DNA from: Pseudotabrizicola sediminis
GTDB lineage: Bacteria > Pseudomonadota > Alphaproteobacteria > Rhodobacterales > Rhodobacteraceae
NCBI RefSeq assembly: GCF_004745575.1
Contig: NZ_RPEM01000003.1
Location: 124,001 to 188,000 of the forward strand
Direction: 5' to 3'
DNA: 64,000 nt
The translations under genes and the position numbers were made by a program. The notes beneath the pieces were generated by a model. That model worked only from the letters and a program-made list of their open reading frames with translations, searched no databases and had not been told where the DNA came from. Positions 20,978 through 29,776 of the stretch are shown here, piece after piece (within the stretch, counting starts at the first letter, position 1; every line of letters begins with the position of its first letter).

Positions 20978-21220
20978 TCAGTAGCAGTTGTTGGTGCCCG
21001 GAATGATGCACGAGCCGCCGCCCGCAACCGCGCCGATAAGCGCTCCTTGCGTGCGCGAGCCGCCGGTTGCGCCTGCGACGAGGGCACCGGTTGCAGCACC
21101 ACCGACGGTGCGCACGGCTGCGCTGTTGAGTGGCGATGAATTGCCATAGCCGCCCTGCTGAACGCAGCCAGCAAGCGAGAGGGCAAGAAGAGATGCGATG
21201 ATAGTGTGTTTCGTAACCAT
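20978..21220 (-). CDS. Small glycine-zipper lipoprotein
   Basis: An 80-residue lipoprotein: signal MVTKHTIIASLLALSLAGC with lipobox LAGC (Cys19). A glycine-zipper stretch (VGGAATGALVAGATGG, TQGALIGAVAGGG) is followed by a Cys-containing tail (SCIIPGTNNCY). Glycine-zipper lipoproteins insert in or decorate the outer membrane. It resembles the 82-aa protein at 59085-59333, which shares TQGALIGA. Its position between pccA and the 131-aa gene is probably not metabolic in meaning. The start at 21220 gives a clean signal peptide. Confidence 0.78.
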   Translation of the reverse strand: MVTKHTIIASLLALSLAGCVQQGGYGNSSPLNSAAVRTVGGAATGALVAGATGGSRTQGALIGAVAGGGSCIIPGTNNCY

Positions 21221-21539
21221 TTGTGACTGCCTCGTGTCAGGGTTTTTATTAACGCTGACTCTACTGCATCCATGGCGCTGGAAAAGGGGAATTTTCTGCA
21301 CCCTGCCCCATCGGCAAGGCTTTGCCGGTGGCGAAAGGACGGTCCGGCCCCGAAAGGACCGGACCGCAAGGCAAAAGAAAGGGTCGTCATGTGGAAGCCG
21401 GACCGGGCAGGAAAGCCCCGGGCCGGATACCCGGCAAGGTGCCGGGTGTCCGCGTTGAAATCAAACGCAATTCCGCCGCATGCCGCGCAATGCGCGGGCC
21501 TTTGCCAGAGCGGCCGAAAGGTCGGCGGAAGGGCGCGCA
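21221..21539 (-). other. Structured 319-bp region before the glycine-zipper gene
   Basis: Three hairpins lie here: a 12-bp stem at 21424-21435/21441-21452 (one G-U pair), an 8-bp stem CGGTCCGG/CCGGACCG at 21340-21347/21359-21366, and CGGCAA/TTGCCG at 21312-21327. On the minus strand they follow the 131-aa gene and precede the lipoprotein leader. They could be a terminator plus a leader RNA or a small RNA. An open frame starting in a TGATG overlap at 21540 runs through, but its protein has no recognisable features. Confidence 0.45.
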
Positions 21540-21938
21540 TCAATCGTCATCCCCATCGTCTTCATCATCCCACATCACGTCTTCGGCATCGGCTGCGAAA
21601 ACGGCCGGGAAAGACACTTGCGCGATCTTTACGTTTACCCGCAGCAGGGCGTCATAGCTTTCCGGATCGAAGGGATCTTCGGCGGGAATGACCTCGCGCC
21701 CCAACAGCCATGACAGGCGACCGGCGTCCAGATTTCCCCGTTCGAACGGTTCTTCGCCAAAGCATTGCCAAAGCGCGGCCATGAAGCCTTCATCCGCCTT
21801 GCGGTCAGCCAGCTTGCGGTCGCGATAGCGTTCGCGCTTGATCAGCTTGGCTGGGCCATCCTTTTTATTGGCGCGGCGGATGGTGAACTGAAAATCAGTG
21901 CCCGGAAGGCGGCCGGGAAAGCCGCGGTGTTTCAGCAT
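21540..21938 (-). CDS. Conserved-looking 131-aa protein of unknown function
   Basis: Start at ATG 21938 (MLKHRGFPGRLPGTDFQFTI). The N-terminal third is basic (RRANKKDGPAKLIKRERYRDRK), the middle reads FMAALWQCFGEEPFERGNLDAGRLSWLLG, and the end is very acidic (DVMWDDEDDGDDD). There is no signal peptide, so it is cytosolic. I do not recognise the family. It lies among the small genes between pccB and pccA on their strand, so it may be co-transcribed with them. Confidence 0.65.
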   Translation of the reverse strand: MLKHRGFPGRLPGTDFQFTIRRANKKDGPAKLIKRERYRDRKLADRKADEGFMAALWQCFGEEPFERGNLDAGRLSWLLGREVIPAEDPFDPESYDALLRVNVKIAQVSFPAVFAADAEDVMWDDEDDGDDD

Positions 21939-22140
21939 GAGGTGCCCCCTGTGAATGGATGGGCACAGCCATAGGCGCAAGCGGGCAGAACGCCAAGGGG
22001 CGCTGCGGCAAAGAGCCGGGGGGTGGCGTGAACCTGTTCAGGGAAAAGCCCGGAAAAGACTGCGCGCTGCAAGGCAGTGCCGCGTGACCGTGGGGCTGAA
22101 TTTGCGCGGAGGCGCGGGGCAGGCAAAGGGTGAAGGGATG

Positions 22141-22177
22141 GGGCGGGCCTGGCCAAAAAACCTTTGGCAGCCCGCCC
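22141..22177 (-). terminator. Hairpin after the 45-aa lipoprotein
   Basis: GGGCGGG and CCCGCCC at the ends (22141-22147 and 22171-22177) pair, with inner GGCCA/TGGC pairing around an A/T-rich loop. It begins 8 nt past the lipoprotein stop (22185) on the minus strand. Confidence 0.5.
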
Positions 22178-22184
22178 GACCGAC

Positions 22185-22322
22185 TTATTTGTATTTGCCG
22201 GTGTAGACAGGCTCAGACGAAACTGGCTGGTCCACATAAACGACTTCAGATTCTTTGGGGGCACAGGCAGCAGCAAAGGCCACAACACATAGCGCCAGGA
22301 AAGTTTTCGTGCTCTTCGACAT
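22185..22322 (-). CDS. Tiny lipoprotein (45 aa)
   Basis: A 45-residue ORF too short for routine calling: MSKSTKTFLALCVVAFAAAC then APKESEVVYVDQPVSSEPV and a YTGKYK end. It has a charged n-region, a hydrophobic core and a lipobox (FAAAC), giving a lipidated Cys20 and a 25-residue mature chain. AGGAGA lies 8 nt before the ATG and a hairpin follows the stop. Short lipoproteins with a ...PVYTGKY-type end are, as I recall, common in Rhodobacteraceae and uncharacterised. It lies between DUF6497 and the 131-aa gene. Confidence 0.78.
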   Translation of the reverse strand: MSKSTKTFLALCVVAFAAACAPKESEVVYVDQPVSSEPVYTGKYK

Positions 22323-22533
22323 CCTCGTCTCCTATATTCTTGGAAGGTTGCATCGGGATATCCGATAGCACACCGTTCATCTGAGGCAAAGGCCGCTTGG
22401 GTCCGGCCTGCTACGACTGTAGCGGATTGCCGCCACGTTTGACATGGGGTCTGCGCCAAGTTTGGCGCCTGTGACTCTGCTACATCAGGAGCGGTTTCGG
22501 GCACCTGGACCGCAACCATATCTTGTGGGATCA

Positions 22534-22920
22534 TCAGAACATCTCCCATATGCAGTGGCCATCCTGATGGCTGAAGGATTCAAAAAACTGCGTCGCCTCG
22601 GGCGCGCTTTCGCCGAAGGGCAGCGCCTTATCGGACAGCGAGATGATGATCTGGGTCGGCTGCGGGCCAAAGTCGGCCAGCCTTGGCAGGGCATAGGTCT
22701 GGCACAGATGAACAATGTCGCCAGCCGCCACCTCATAGGCCACGGAACCGCTGTCGCGCGCGATCTGCGGGGCCACAAAGCGGAAGCGCACGGCAAGCCC
22801 TTCGGGACCGGGGGCGTTCCAGATCACATCCTGCAGCACCACCGGCTGGCCCGAGGGCACCGGAATAAACTCCGCCTCCGCGCCTGTCGGACCGGCCGGT
22901 TGGGCAACCGGGTCAGTCAT
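22534..22920 (-). CDS. DUF6497-like protein
   Basis: A 128-residue protein (start MTDPVAQPAGPTG at 22920; the frame is open to 22977). The body PSGQPVVLQDVIWNAPGPEG, VRFRFVAPQIARD, HLCQTYALPRLADFGPQPTQ, IIISLSDKALPFGES and the end FSHQDGHCIWEMF match what I recall of DUF6497 proteins found beside pccB in Rhodobacteraceae. Two Cys could form a disulfide, but this copy has no obvious signal peptide. Function unknown. It is 75 nt downstream of pccB and probably co-transcribed. Confidence 0.7.
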   Translation of the reverse strand: MTDPVAQPAGPTGAEAEFIPVPSGQPVVLQDVIWNAPGPEGLAVRFRFVAPQIARDSGSVAYEVAAGDIVHLCQTYALPRLADFGPQPTQIIISLSDKALPFGESAPEATQFFESFSHQDGHCIWEMF

Positions 22921-22995
22921 GCCTGCCCCGCCCTGCCGTGCCGGAATTTGCCCCACTGATATGTGCCACTGATCCACCCCTTTGCCCTGCCGTGT

Positions 22996-24528
22996 TCAAA
23001 GGGGAATGTTATCGTGCTTTTTCCACGGGTTCGCCAACTTCTTCGTGCGCAGCGAAGCAAAGGCGCGGCAAATGCGGCGGCGGGTCGACGACGGCATGAT
23101 CACCTCGTCGATAAAGCCCTTTTCAGCGGTCACGAACGGGTTGGCAAAGCGGTCCTCATAGTCGCGCACACGGGCGGCGATCTTGTCCTTGTCGCCAAGT
23201 TCGCTGCGATACAGAATTTCCACCGCGCCCTTGGCCCCCATCACCGCGATTTCGGCGGTGGGCCAGGCATAGTTGAAATCGCCGCGCAGATGCTTGGACG
23301 CCATCACCACATAGGCCCCGCCATAGGCCTTGCGGGTGATGACGGTGACCTTGGGCACCGTCGCCTCGCCATAGGCGAACAGCAGCTTTGCGCCATGCTT
23401 GATCACGCCGCTATGTTCCTGGCTGGTGCCGGGCATGAAGCCGGGCACATCGACCAGGGTCAGGATCGGGATTTCGAAGGCATCGCAGAACCGCACGAAC
23501 CGCGCGGCCTTGCGACTGGAATCGATATCCAGACACCCGGCCAGCACCATGGGCTGGTTGGCCACCACGCCAACCGACTGGCCTTCCAGCCGAATGAATC
23601 CAGTGATGATATTGGCGGCATAGGCGGCCTGAATCTCAAAGAAATCGCCTTCATCCGCGATCTTGGCAATCAGCTCTTTCATGTCATAGGGTTGGTTCGG
23701 GTTGTCGGGGATCAACGTATCAAGGCTTTTGTCCACCCGCGCCGGATCATCAAAGAAAGGGCGGACCGGAGCCTTTTCGCGGTTGTTCAACGGCAGAAAG
23801 TCAATGAGGCGACGTGTTTCGGCCAAAGCCTCGACATCGTTTTCAAAGGCTCCGTCGACGACCCCGGATTTCTTGGTATGGGTGGCGGCACCGCCCAGGT
23901 CTTCCGCCGTGACCATTTCATTGGTGACCGTTTTCACCACATCAGGGCCGGTGACAAACATGTAGCTGGAGTCTTTGACCATAAAGATGAAATCAGTCAT
24001 CGCAGGGGAATAGACCGCCCCCCCGGCGCAAGGCCCCATGATCAGGCTGATCTGCGGCACCACGCCGCTCGCCATGATATTGCGCTGAAACACCTCGCCA
24101 TAGGCAGCAAGGCTTGCGACGCCTTCCTGAATCCGGGCCCCACCGGAATCGTTCATGCCGATGACCGGTGCACCGTTCTGGATCGCCATATCCATGATTT
24201 TGCAGATCTTGGCGGCATGGGTTTCAGAAACCGAGCCGCCCATCACGGTGAAATCCTGCGAAAACACATAGACCATGCGGCCATTCACCGTGCCCCAGCC
24301 GGTGACCACGCCATCGCCTGCGGGGCGGTCTTCCTGCATGTCAAAATCAGTGCAGCGATGGGCGACGAACATGTCGAACTCTTCAAAGCTGCCCTCGTCC
24401 AGCAGCAGGTCGATGCGTTCGCGGGCGGTCAGCTTGCCCTTGGCATGCTGCGCGTCAATCCGGCGCGGCCCACCCCCCTGACGTGCGGTGTCGCGGCGGC
24501 TTTCGAGCTGGGCCAGAATATCCTTCAT
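22996..24528 (-). CDS. pccB: Propionyl-CoA carboxylase beta subunit (carboxyltransferase)
   Basis: A 510-residue carboxyltransferase with two crotonase-like halves: N-terminal [20 protein letters not shown] and [17 protein letters not shown], oxyanion-hole regions [13 protein letters not shown] and [13 protein letters not shown], and the C-terminal [16 protein letters not shown] and [16 protein letters not shown]. It transfers CO2 from biotin on PccA to propionyl-CoA. The ATG at 24528 has GGGGGA upstream; a GTG one codon earlier is the alternative. TTTGC-rich sites upstream suggest PccR control. Confidence 0.96.
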   Translation of the reverse strand: MKDILAQLESRRDTARQGGGPRRIDAQHAKGKLTARERIDLLLDEGSFEEFDMFVAHRCTDFDMQEDRPAGDGVVTGWGTVNGRMVYVFSQDFTVMGGSVSETHAAKICKIMDMAIQNGAPVIGMNDSGGARIQEGVASLAAYGEVFQRNIMASGVVPQISLIMGPCAGGAVYSPAMTDFIFMVKDSSYMFVTGPDVVKTVTNEMVTAEDLGGAATHTKKSGVVDGAFENDVEALAETRRLIDFLPLNNREKAPVRPFFDDPARVDKSLDTLIPDNPNQPYDMKELIAKIADEGDFFEIQAAYAANIITGFIRLEGQSVGVVANQPMVLAGCLDIDSSRKAARFVRFCDAFEIPILTLVDVPGFMPGTSQEHSGVIKHGAKLLFAYGEATVPKVTVITRKAYGGAYVVMASKHLRGDFNYAWPTAEIAVMGAKGAVEILYRSELGDKDKIAARVRDYEDRFANPFVTAEKGFIDEVIMPSSTRRRICRAFASLRTKKLANPWKKHDNIPL

Positions 24529-24599
24529 CACGAGTCCCCCCTAGGATCTGCGCGAAGCATAGGGGGCAATGCTGCAGGCGCAAAGCAGAATTGGGAAAA

Positions 24600-24665
24600 T
24601 TTGCATAATTTGCGGCAACGAACTTTTGCGAATTGCAAATTTGAATAATCAGCGGGATTTGCGCG
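24600..24665 (-). promoter_or_regulatory. Cluster of TTTGCAAA-like sites upstream of pccB
   Basis: Degenerate TTTGCAAA words occur at 24600-24607 (TTTGCATA), 24609-24616 (TTTGCGGC), 24625-24632 (TTTGCGAA), 24632-24639 (ATTGCAAA) and 24658-24665 (TTTGCGCG), 72-137 nt before the pccB start. PccR of Rhodobacter sphaeroides is known to bind paired TTTGCAAA motifs, and perfect copies lie before the pccR homologue here (37956-37983). I infer that this is the PccR-controlled pccB promoter. Confidence 0.6.
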
Positions 24666-24773
24666 GTGATGTTTGTGTCGGACCTGCCACGGTACCGGAC
24701 GATAAAACCGATCAACATGCCGAACAGCAGGGGAGGGCCGAAGCTCAGCCATTCGCAGGCGGAGACGCCCCTT

Positions 24774-25847
24774 CTAACCTGAAAAGATCTCGCACAGGCG
24801 CTTGGTATCCATTGCGGGACAGATGCGACCGGCCGGTTTGACCGTTTCCACGTCCTCTCCCGCGACGAGGGCGTTGATCACCGCTTCCTCGATGGCCTCG
24901 ACGGCGGCCAGATACAGCGGGTCAAGACGCTCAATGTTCAGTTCTTGTTTGGTCAGCATGGCTGGCGCGCATTGGGGCATCGGACCCTGGTTGGCGGTCG
25001 AGAAGGCCAGAAAGATGTCACCCGAGTTGTTGCCGCCGGGCGTGCCGCCGCGGCCGATCCCGATGGCTGCACGTTTGGCCAGTTGTCGCAGGGACAGACC
25101 GGACAATGGCGCATCGGTGGCAAGGATGACGATGATCGACCCCATTTCGGCAGACTGCAGCGCGCCGTCCGGCATAAGGTGACCGATGGGGCGGCCCAGT
25201 ATTGTCAGCCAGGGCCGGATGCCATGGTTCGCCTGCACGAGCGCCGCAACGGTGTAGGCCTGCCCGCTGATGGGAACCCGGCGGGACGAGGTTCCGGTGC
25301 CGCCCTTGAACTCGTAGGCAATCATGCCGTTGCCGCCGCCTGTCGAGCCTTCGGCAACTGGTCCCGACGTGCGGGCGCTCAAGGCCGCGATCGCATGGTC
25401 GGGCGTAACATGCAGCGCGTTGATGTCGTTCAGCACGCCGTCATAGGTTTCGGCCACAACCGGCATCGCCCAGGCGTGTTCCTTGCGGAAGTAATCGGCG
25501 TAGTGGTCGATCATCCACCGCGTCGCCCCGTGATGTGCCGCACCGACACCGTGGGTGTTGGTGATCAGAATCGGTCCCATGAAATAGCCCGCATCGTTGA
25601 TCCAGTGTGAGCCGGTCATTTCGCCATTGCCGTTCAGGGCGTATTGCCCGGCCCAGACTGGCTGCGGCGTGGTGCCGGGGCGCGGCAAGATGGCGGTGAC
25701 ACCGGTACGCATCTTCCGTGCCGGATCGGTCAGGGTGCAAAAGCCGACCTCTACCCCCGGCACATCGGTGATGGCGTTGAAGCGTCCCGGCGTGCCGGGG
25801 AAGGGCAGTCCGAGGTCGCGGGCGCGGGGCTTTGGGGCGGCGGTCAT
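24774..25847 (-). CDS. P1 family (DmpA/BapA-type) aminopeptidase
   Basis: A 357-residue N-terminal-nucleophile-like, self-cleaving hydrolase. DmpA-family marks are ITDVPGVEVGFCTL near the start, ILITNTHGVGAAHHG, STGGGNGMIAYEFKGG, and GGNNSGDIFLAFST, in which Ser275 would be the new N-terminal nucleophile after autocleavage. DmpA acts as an L-aminopeptidase/D-esterase, and relatives cleave beta-peptides. It has no signal peptide, so it is cytosolic. Its ATG lies 1 nt after the stop of the ABC permease, so it belongs to the transporter operon and probably hydrolyses the imported compound. Confidence 0.88.
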   Translation of the reverse strand: MTAAPKPRARDLGLPFPGTPGRFNAITDVPGVEVGFCTLTDPARKMRTGVTAILPRPGTTPQPVWAGQYALNGNGEMTGSHWINDAGYFMGPILITNTHGVGAAHHGATRWMIDHYADYFRKEHAWAMPVVAETYDGVLNDINALHVTPDHAIAALSARTSGPVAEGSTGGGNGMIAYEFKGGTGTSSRRVPISGQAYTVAALVQANHGIRPWLTILGRPIGHLMPDGALQSAEMGSIIVILATDAPLSGLSLRQLAKRAAIGIGRGGTPGGNNSGDIFLAFSTANQGPMPQCAPAMLTKQELNIERLDPLYLAAVEAIEEAVINALVAGEDVETVKPAGRICPAMDTKRLCEIFSG

Positions 25848-25848
25848 A

Positions 25849-26685
25849 TCAGTCAATCTTTCTGGAACGCAGCCACAGGCCAAGAGCGGCAATGATCACC
25901 GATGCAAGAATGATCAGCGTGGCAATGGCATTGATCTCGGGCTTTACGCCCCGTCGGATCATGCCGAAGATGAAAACCGGCAGGGTCGTGTCCCCGACGC
26001 CGGAAATGAAATAGGTGATCACCAGATCATCCATCGAAATGACAAAGGCCAGAAGCGCCCCACCCATGATGCCGGGGGCAAGCTGGGGCAACAGCACCTT
26101 GCGCAGGGTCGTCCACTCGCTGGCGCCAAGATCCGCTGACGCCTCTTCCAGCGCGGGGTCAAGGCCCGCCATGCGGGCCTGCACGATGATGAAGACGTAG
26201 GACGTCAGAAAGGTGCAGTGCCCGATGATGATGGTCAGAAGCGACAACTGCATTCCCAGCGTCACGAAAAAGATCAACAGGCCAATGCCCAGCACGATGT
26301 CGGGCATCATCATTGGCATCATCAGAAACCCGTTATAAGCCCCCCGCCCCCGGAACCGGTAACGGGCCAGCGCGATCGCGGTGGCGGTACCGATCACCGT
26401 CGAGATCGTGGTTGTGAACAGCGCCACGGTCAGCGAGGTGCGCAGCGCCGCCAGCATCTGGTCGGTGCTTTCGATATAGGCGGCACGGTTGCCCACGCCG
26501 GTCGCGCGGTCCGACAGGCCGAAAAGCCCAGTGTACCAGTCAAACGTGAAGCCTTCCCAGATCATCATGTTGACCGGGTTCGAATTAAAGGAATACCCGA
26601 TGATCACGAAGAGCGGCGCATAGATAAAGGTGAAAAACAGCAGCGAGAAGGCGGTCAGGGCGACCCATCCCCAAGGGTTACGCAT
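25849..26685 (-). CDS. ABC transporter permease, PotC/PotI-type
   Basis: A 278-residue inner-membrane permease with six predicted helices and the EAA loop EEASADLGASEWTTLRKVLLPQL. It ends GLWLRSRKID. Start at MRNPWGWVALTAF (26685), overlapping the previous permease by 8 nt. With the partner permease, ATPase and binding protein it forms a polyamine/opine/phosphonate-type importer; this cassette type is known for spermidine or putrescine, but the true substrate is not shown. Confidence 0.88.
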   Translation of the reverse strand: MRNPWGWVALTAFSLLFFTFIYAPLFVIIGYSFNSNPVNMMIWEGFTFDWYTGLFGLSDRATGVGNRAAYIESTDQMLAALRTSLTVALFTTTISTVIGTATAIALARYRFRGRGAYNGFLMMPMMMPDIVLGIGLLIFFVTLGMQLSLLTIIIGHCTFLTSYVFIIVQARMAGLDPALEEASADLGASEWTTLRKVLLPQLAPGIMGGALLAFVISMDDLVITYFISGVGDTTLPVFIFGMIRRGVKPEINAIATLIILASVIIAALGLWLRSRKID

Positions 26686-27562
26686 GGCCGCCCACCTTTC
26701 TTGCCCGCGCGACGGCAATCAGCAGAACCGTCAGGACGACCGCCATGATGATCATTGAAAGCGCCGACCCAAAGGGCCAGTTGCGTGACGACAGGAACTG
26801 TTGTTCGACCAGATTTCCGACCATCAACCCCTTCGCCCCGCCCAGCACATCCGGCACGATGAAATTGCCGACCGAAGGGATGAAGACGATCACCGCGCCG
26901 CCCAGAATGCCCGGCAGGGTCTGCGGCAGGATGACCTTGACCAAGGTCTGGATCCGGTTGGCACCAAGATCGAGCGACGCCTCGACCTGCGCACGGTCAA
27001 GGTTATCAACCGAAGCATAGAGCGGCAGAAACATGAAGGGGATCATGACATAGACCATGCCCAGCACCACCGCCGTCGGGGTGTAAAGAATTTCCAGCGG
27101 CTGCCCGATCAGTCCAAGGTTCATCAGAACCGTGTTGAAAAGGCCCGTCGGCTTCAGGATCAGCAGCCAGGCGTAAAGCCGCACGATCAGGCTGGAAAAA
27201 AACGGCAGGGTGATCAGGAACAGGAACACCAGCCGCCAGCGGTCCGGCAGGCCGCTGACCCAGAAGGCCACCGGATAGCACAGGATCAGCGTCACGATCA
27301 CCGTCAGCGCAGCAAAGATCAGCGACCGCAGCAGAATGCGCAGGTAGATCGGCTCGTAAACCTCCATGATCCCGTCTGCCCAGCCGAAGATGCGACCGTA
27401 ATTCCAGTGATAGAAGGCCCATTCAACCCCGCCATAAAGACCCGGCGTCAGAAACGAGAAGACCGCGATGATAAGCAGCGGCAGCACGAAGAACACGCCG
27501 AGGAACAGCGTGACCGGCGCAAGCAAGGCCCCAAGGATCACCGATTGGCGGCGCAGGGCCAT
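26678..27562 (-). CDS. ABC transporter permease, PotB/PotH-type
   Basis: A 294-residue permease beginning MALRRQSVILGALLAPV, with six helices and the EAA loop EASLDLGANRIQTLVKVILP followed by GGAVIVFIPSVGNFIVPDVLGG, typical of PotB. The start overlaps the ATPase stop by one base and the end overlaps the second permease, so the operon is translationally tight. It forms the first half of the transmembrane channel. Confidence 0.88.
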   Translation of the reverse strand: MALRRQSVILGALLAPVTLFLGVFFVLPLLIIAVFSFLTPGLYGGVEWAFYHWNYGRIFGWADGIMEVYEPIYLRILLRSLIFAALTVIVTLILCYPVAFWVSGLPDRWRLVFLFLITLPFFSSLIVRLYAWLLILKPTGLFNTVLMNLGLIGQPLEILYTPTAVVLGMVYVMIPFMFLPLYASVDNLDRAQVEASLDLGANRIQTLVKVILPQTLPGILGGAVIVFIPSVGNFIVPDVLGGAKGLMVGNLVEQQFLSSRNWPFGSALSMIIMAVVLTVLLIAVARARKVGGHA

Positions 27563-28629
27563 CAGGCATCCTCCAGCACATGCACGCGGGCCGGATCATG
27601 GGCAAGATGCAGGCGCGTACCTTCGCCAACCCCCAGACCGTCTCGGATGGCAACGCTTATATCCGGCCCCCCTGCCTCTGGCGCAACGCTCAGATGCAGG
27701 TCAGACCCAAGATAAACCGCGCGGGTGACAGTGCCGGGTATACCTTGCGCCGCGATGGTAAAGTCGGCGGGCCGCAGGATCGCAGTCAGCCGTTCACCGG
27801 CCTTGCGGCCATCCGCGGGCAGCAACACCTCCACCCCTTCGGCCGTGCGGGCCAGGGCGGTGTCGCCCTCCAGCCGGTCCACGGTCACGGCAAAAAGGTT
27901 GGTCTCGCCGATGAACTCGGCCACAAAGCGGTTGCGGGGATGGCGATAGATGTCGCGCGGGGTGCCGATCTGTTCGATCGCTCCGGCGCGCATGACCACG
28001 ATCCGGTCGGACATGGTCAAGGCCTCTTCCTGATCATGGGTCACAAAGATGAAGGCGATGCCAAGCCGGTGTTGCAGGTTCTTGAGTTCGATCTGCATCT
28101 GCTGGCGCAGATTGCGGTCGAGCGCAGAAAGGGGTTCGTCCAGAAGCAACAGCTTGGGCTTGGCGATGATGGCGCGGGCCAGTGCCACACGCTGGCGCTG
28201 CCCCCCCGAAAGCTGGCTGGGCCTGCGCGTTCCCATGCCGGCAAGGCCCACCTTTTCCAGCGTTTCGGCCACCTCCACGTCACGCTGCGCCTTTGCCACG
28301 CCCGCCACTTCCAGCGCATAGCCCACGTTGCGCGCCACAGTTATGTGGCCAAAGAGGGCGTAGCTTTGAAAGACGGTGTTCACCGGGCGGCGGAACGGGG
28401 GCAGCGCCGTCAGGTCCGCGCCCCCAAGCTGTATCGTGCCACTGTCCAGCATCTCGAACCCCGAAATGGCGCGCAAAAGCGTGGTCTTGCCGCAGCCGGA
28501 TGGCCCCAGAAGCGTCACGAACTCGTTTGCGCCGACGTCAAGATCGACGCCATCGAGTGCGCAGATCTTGCCGCCTTCGGGCGTCGCGAAGTCGCGCCGC
28601 GCCGCCCGGATTTCCAGAAGCGGTGCCAT
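27562..28629 (-). CDS. ABC transporter ATP-binding protein, PotA-type
   Basis: A 355-residue ATPase: Walker A GPSGCGKTT near residues 42-50, FQSYALFGHITVARN Q-loop, signature LSGGQRQRVALARA, Walker B LLLLDEPLSALD, and a C-terminal TOBE-type regulatory domain (about residues 275-355; FAVTVDRLEGDTALA onward). It energises import by the adjacent permeases. The start follows the binding-protein stop by zero bases. Confidence 0.9.
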   Translation of the reverse strand: MAPLLEIRAARRDFATPEGGKICALDGVDLDVGANEFVTLLGPSGCGKTTLLRAISGFEMLDSGTIQLGGADLTALPPFRRPVNTVFQSYALFGHITVARNVGYALEVAGVAKAQRDVEVAETLEKVGLAGMGTRRPSQLSGGQRQRVALARAIIAKPKLLLLDEPLSALDRNLRQQMQIELKNLQHRLGIAFIFVTHDQEEALTMSDRIVVMRAGAIEQIGTPRDIYRHPRNRFVAEFIGETNLFAVTVDRLEGDTALARTAEGVEVLLPADGRKAGERLTAILRPADFTIAAQGIPGTVTRAVYLGSDLHLSVAPEAGGPDISVAIRDGLGVGEGTRLHLAHDPARVHVLEDA

Positions 28630-29655
28630 TTACTGCGCGGTGCGGATCGTGTTCCACGCGCGGTCATAAACCCGCAGCGCAGCGCCGATGTCCTCAAATA
28701 TCTGCAGCCGTGCCATGGTTTCGGCGGGCACATTGATGTTTGGATTGGCTTTGATGAAGTCAGGCGTCAGCTCGTTTGCGGGCAGGTTCGGGGTGCCGTT
28801 GAACTGCTGGGCCACGTTCAAGGCCGCGATGTCGGGACGCAGATAGAATTCCATGAACGTCCGGGCGTTTTCCTTGTTCGGCGCACTGGCCAGAACGCAG
28901 ATGTTTTCCTGATACATCGTGCCGCCTTCGGCGGGGATGATGTATTTGATGTTCGGCGTTTCGGTGAAGAACACGTTGCCGCCGACAAAGAACTGCCCGG
29001 CGGCAATGTCGCCCGAGGACAGGAGTGGTGGCACTTCGTAGGTAAAGGCCGAGATCGCGGCCTTGTGCGACAGCACATAATCGGTCGCCGCCTGCAGCTC
29101 GGCCGGATCGGCACTGTTGACCGACGCGCCGGTCATGATGCTGCCAATGGCGATGACCTCGCGCATGTCATCCAGCAGCGTGATCTTGGCTCCGGTCTTT
29201 TCCGGGACGGCAAAGAAATCGGCCCAGCCTGTGATGGGGCCGGTCACGTCTTCGTTGTAGAAAATGCCCACCGTGCCCCAGGCATAGGGCAGGCAGTATT
29301 CCGAAGCCGGGTCTTCCTTGGCACGCAGGAATGTAGGGTCGATGCGCGCAAAGTCCGGATGCGCGTTGATCCCGGTCTTTTCCAGCAGGTTCAGCTTGAT
29401 CATGATGTCGTTCATGTGGACGGACGGGAACACAATGTCATAGCCCGTCGCACCTGCCTGAATCTTGGCCAGCATTTCCTCGTTCGAGGAATACGTGTCC
29501 AGGGTCACGGCGATGCCGGTTTCTTTGGTGAACGCCGTCAGCACGTCGGGGTTGATGTAGTCACCCCAGTTATACAGCGCCAACGACCCTTCCGCGCCCG
29601 CTGCACCCGCCAAAAGCGAAACGGATATCGCAAGACCTGTCACTTTGGTATTCAT
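28630..29655 (-). CDS. Polyamine-type periplasmic substrate-binding protein (PotD/PotF-like)
   Basis: A 341-residue protein with a signal peptide (residues 1-21, cleavage near GAAGA) and a family start LALYNWGDYINPDVLTAF. Later PotD-like elements are YDIVFPSVHMNDIMI, LPYAWGTVGIFYNED and EGGTMYQENICVLA. It delivers ligand to the permeases. The start ATG at 29655 has AGGGAGA upstream. The ligand pocket cannot be read with confidence; with a DmpA-type hydrolase in the operon, a peptide- or amide-like polyamine derivative is possible. Confidence 0.88.
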   Translation of the reverse strand: MNTKVTGLAISVSLLAGAAGAEGSLALYNWGDYINPDVLTAFTKETGIAVTLDTYSSNEEMLAKIQAGATGYDIVFPSVHMNDIMIKLNLLEKTGINAHPDFARIDPTFLRAKEDPASEYCLPYAWGTVGIFYNEDVTGPITGWADFFAVPEKTGAKITLLDDMREVIAIGSIMTGASVNSADPAELQAATDYVLSHKAAISAFTYEVPPLLSSGDIAAGQFFVGGNVFFTETPNIKYIIPAEGGTMYQENICVLASAPNKENARTFMEFYLRPDIAALNVAQQFNGTPNLPANELTPDFIKANPNINVPAETMARLQIFEDIGAALRVYDRAWNTIRTAQ

Positions 29656-29776
29656 CGCATATCTCCCTGGTGCTGCCTCTTTGCGTCGGCGCATCGGATT
29701 TGTTTGCGGCGGCGACTCGGGCGTGTTAAATTATGACAGAAGGCTAACATTCACAAATAATGCTGTAAACATTGTC
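29656..29776. promoter_or_regulatory. Divergent promoter region of the ABC operon and rpiR gene
   Basis: A 121-bp AT-richer spacer between divergent starts. AACATT occurs twice in direct orientation (29746-29751 and 29768-29773), 22 bp apart, on one helix face next to the regulator ATG. This is the natural place for RpiR-type operator sites; the motif itself is not a known one. Confidence 0.4.

Noticed and set aside
22963-24648. A 561-codon plus-strand frame opposite pccB
   Set aside because: Antisense shadow; amino-acid make-up (His, Asp, Arg) typical of GC-rich complements of coding DNA.
27580-29736. A 718-codon plus-strand frame over the ABC transporter genes
   Set aside because: Antisense shadow of potA- and potD-like genes; no family motif, and it runs across the divergent promoter.
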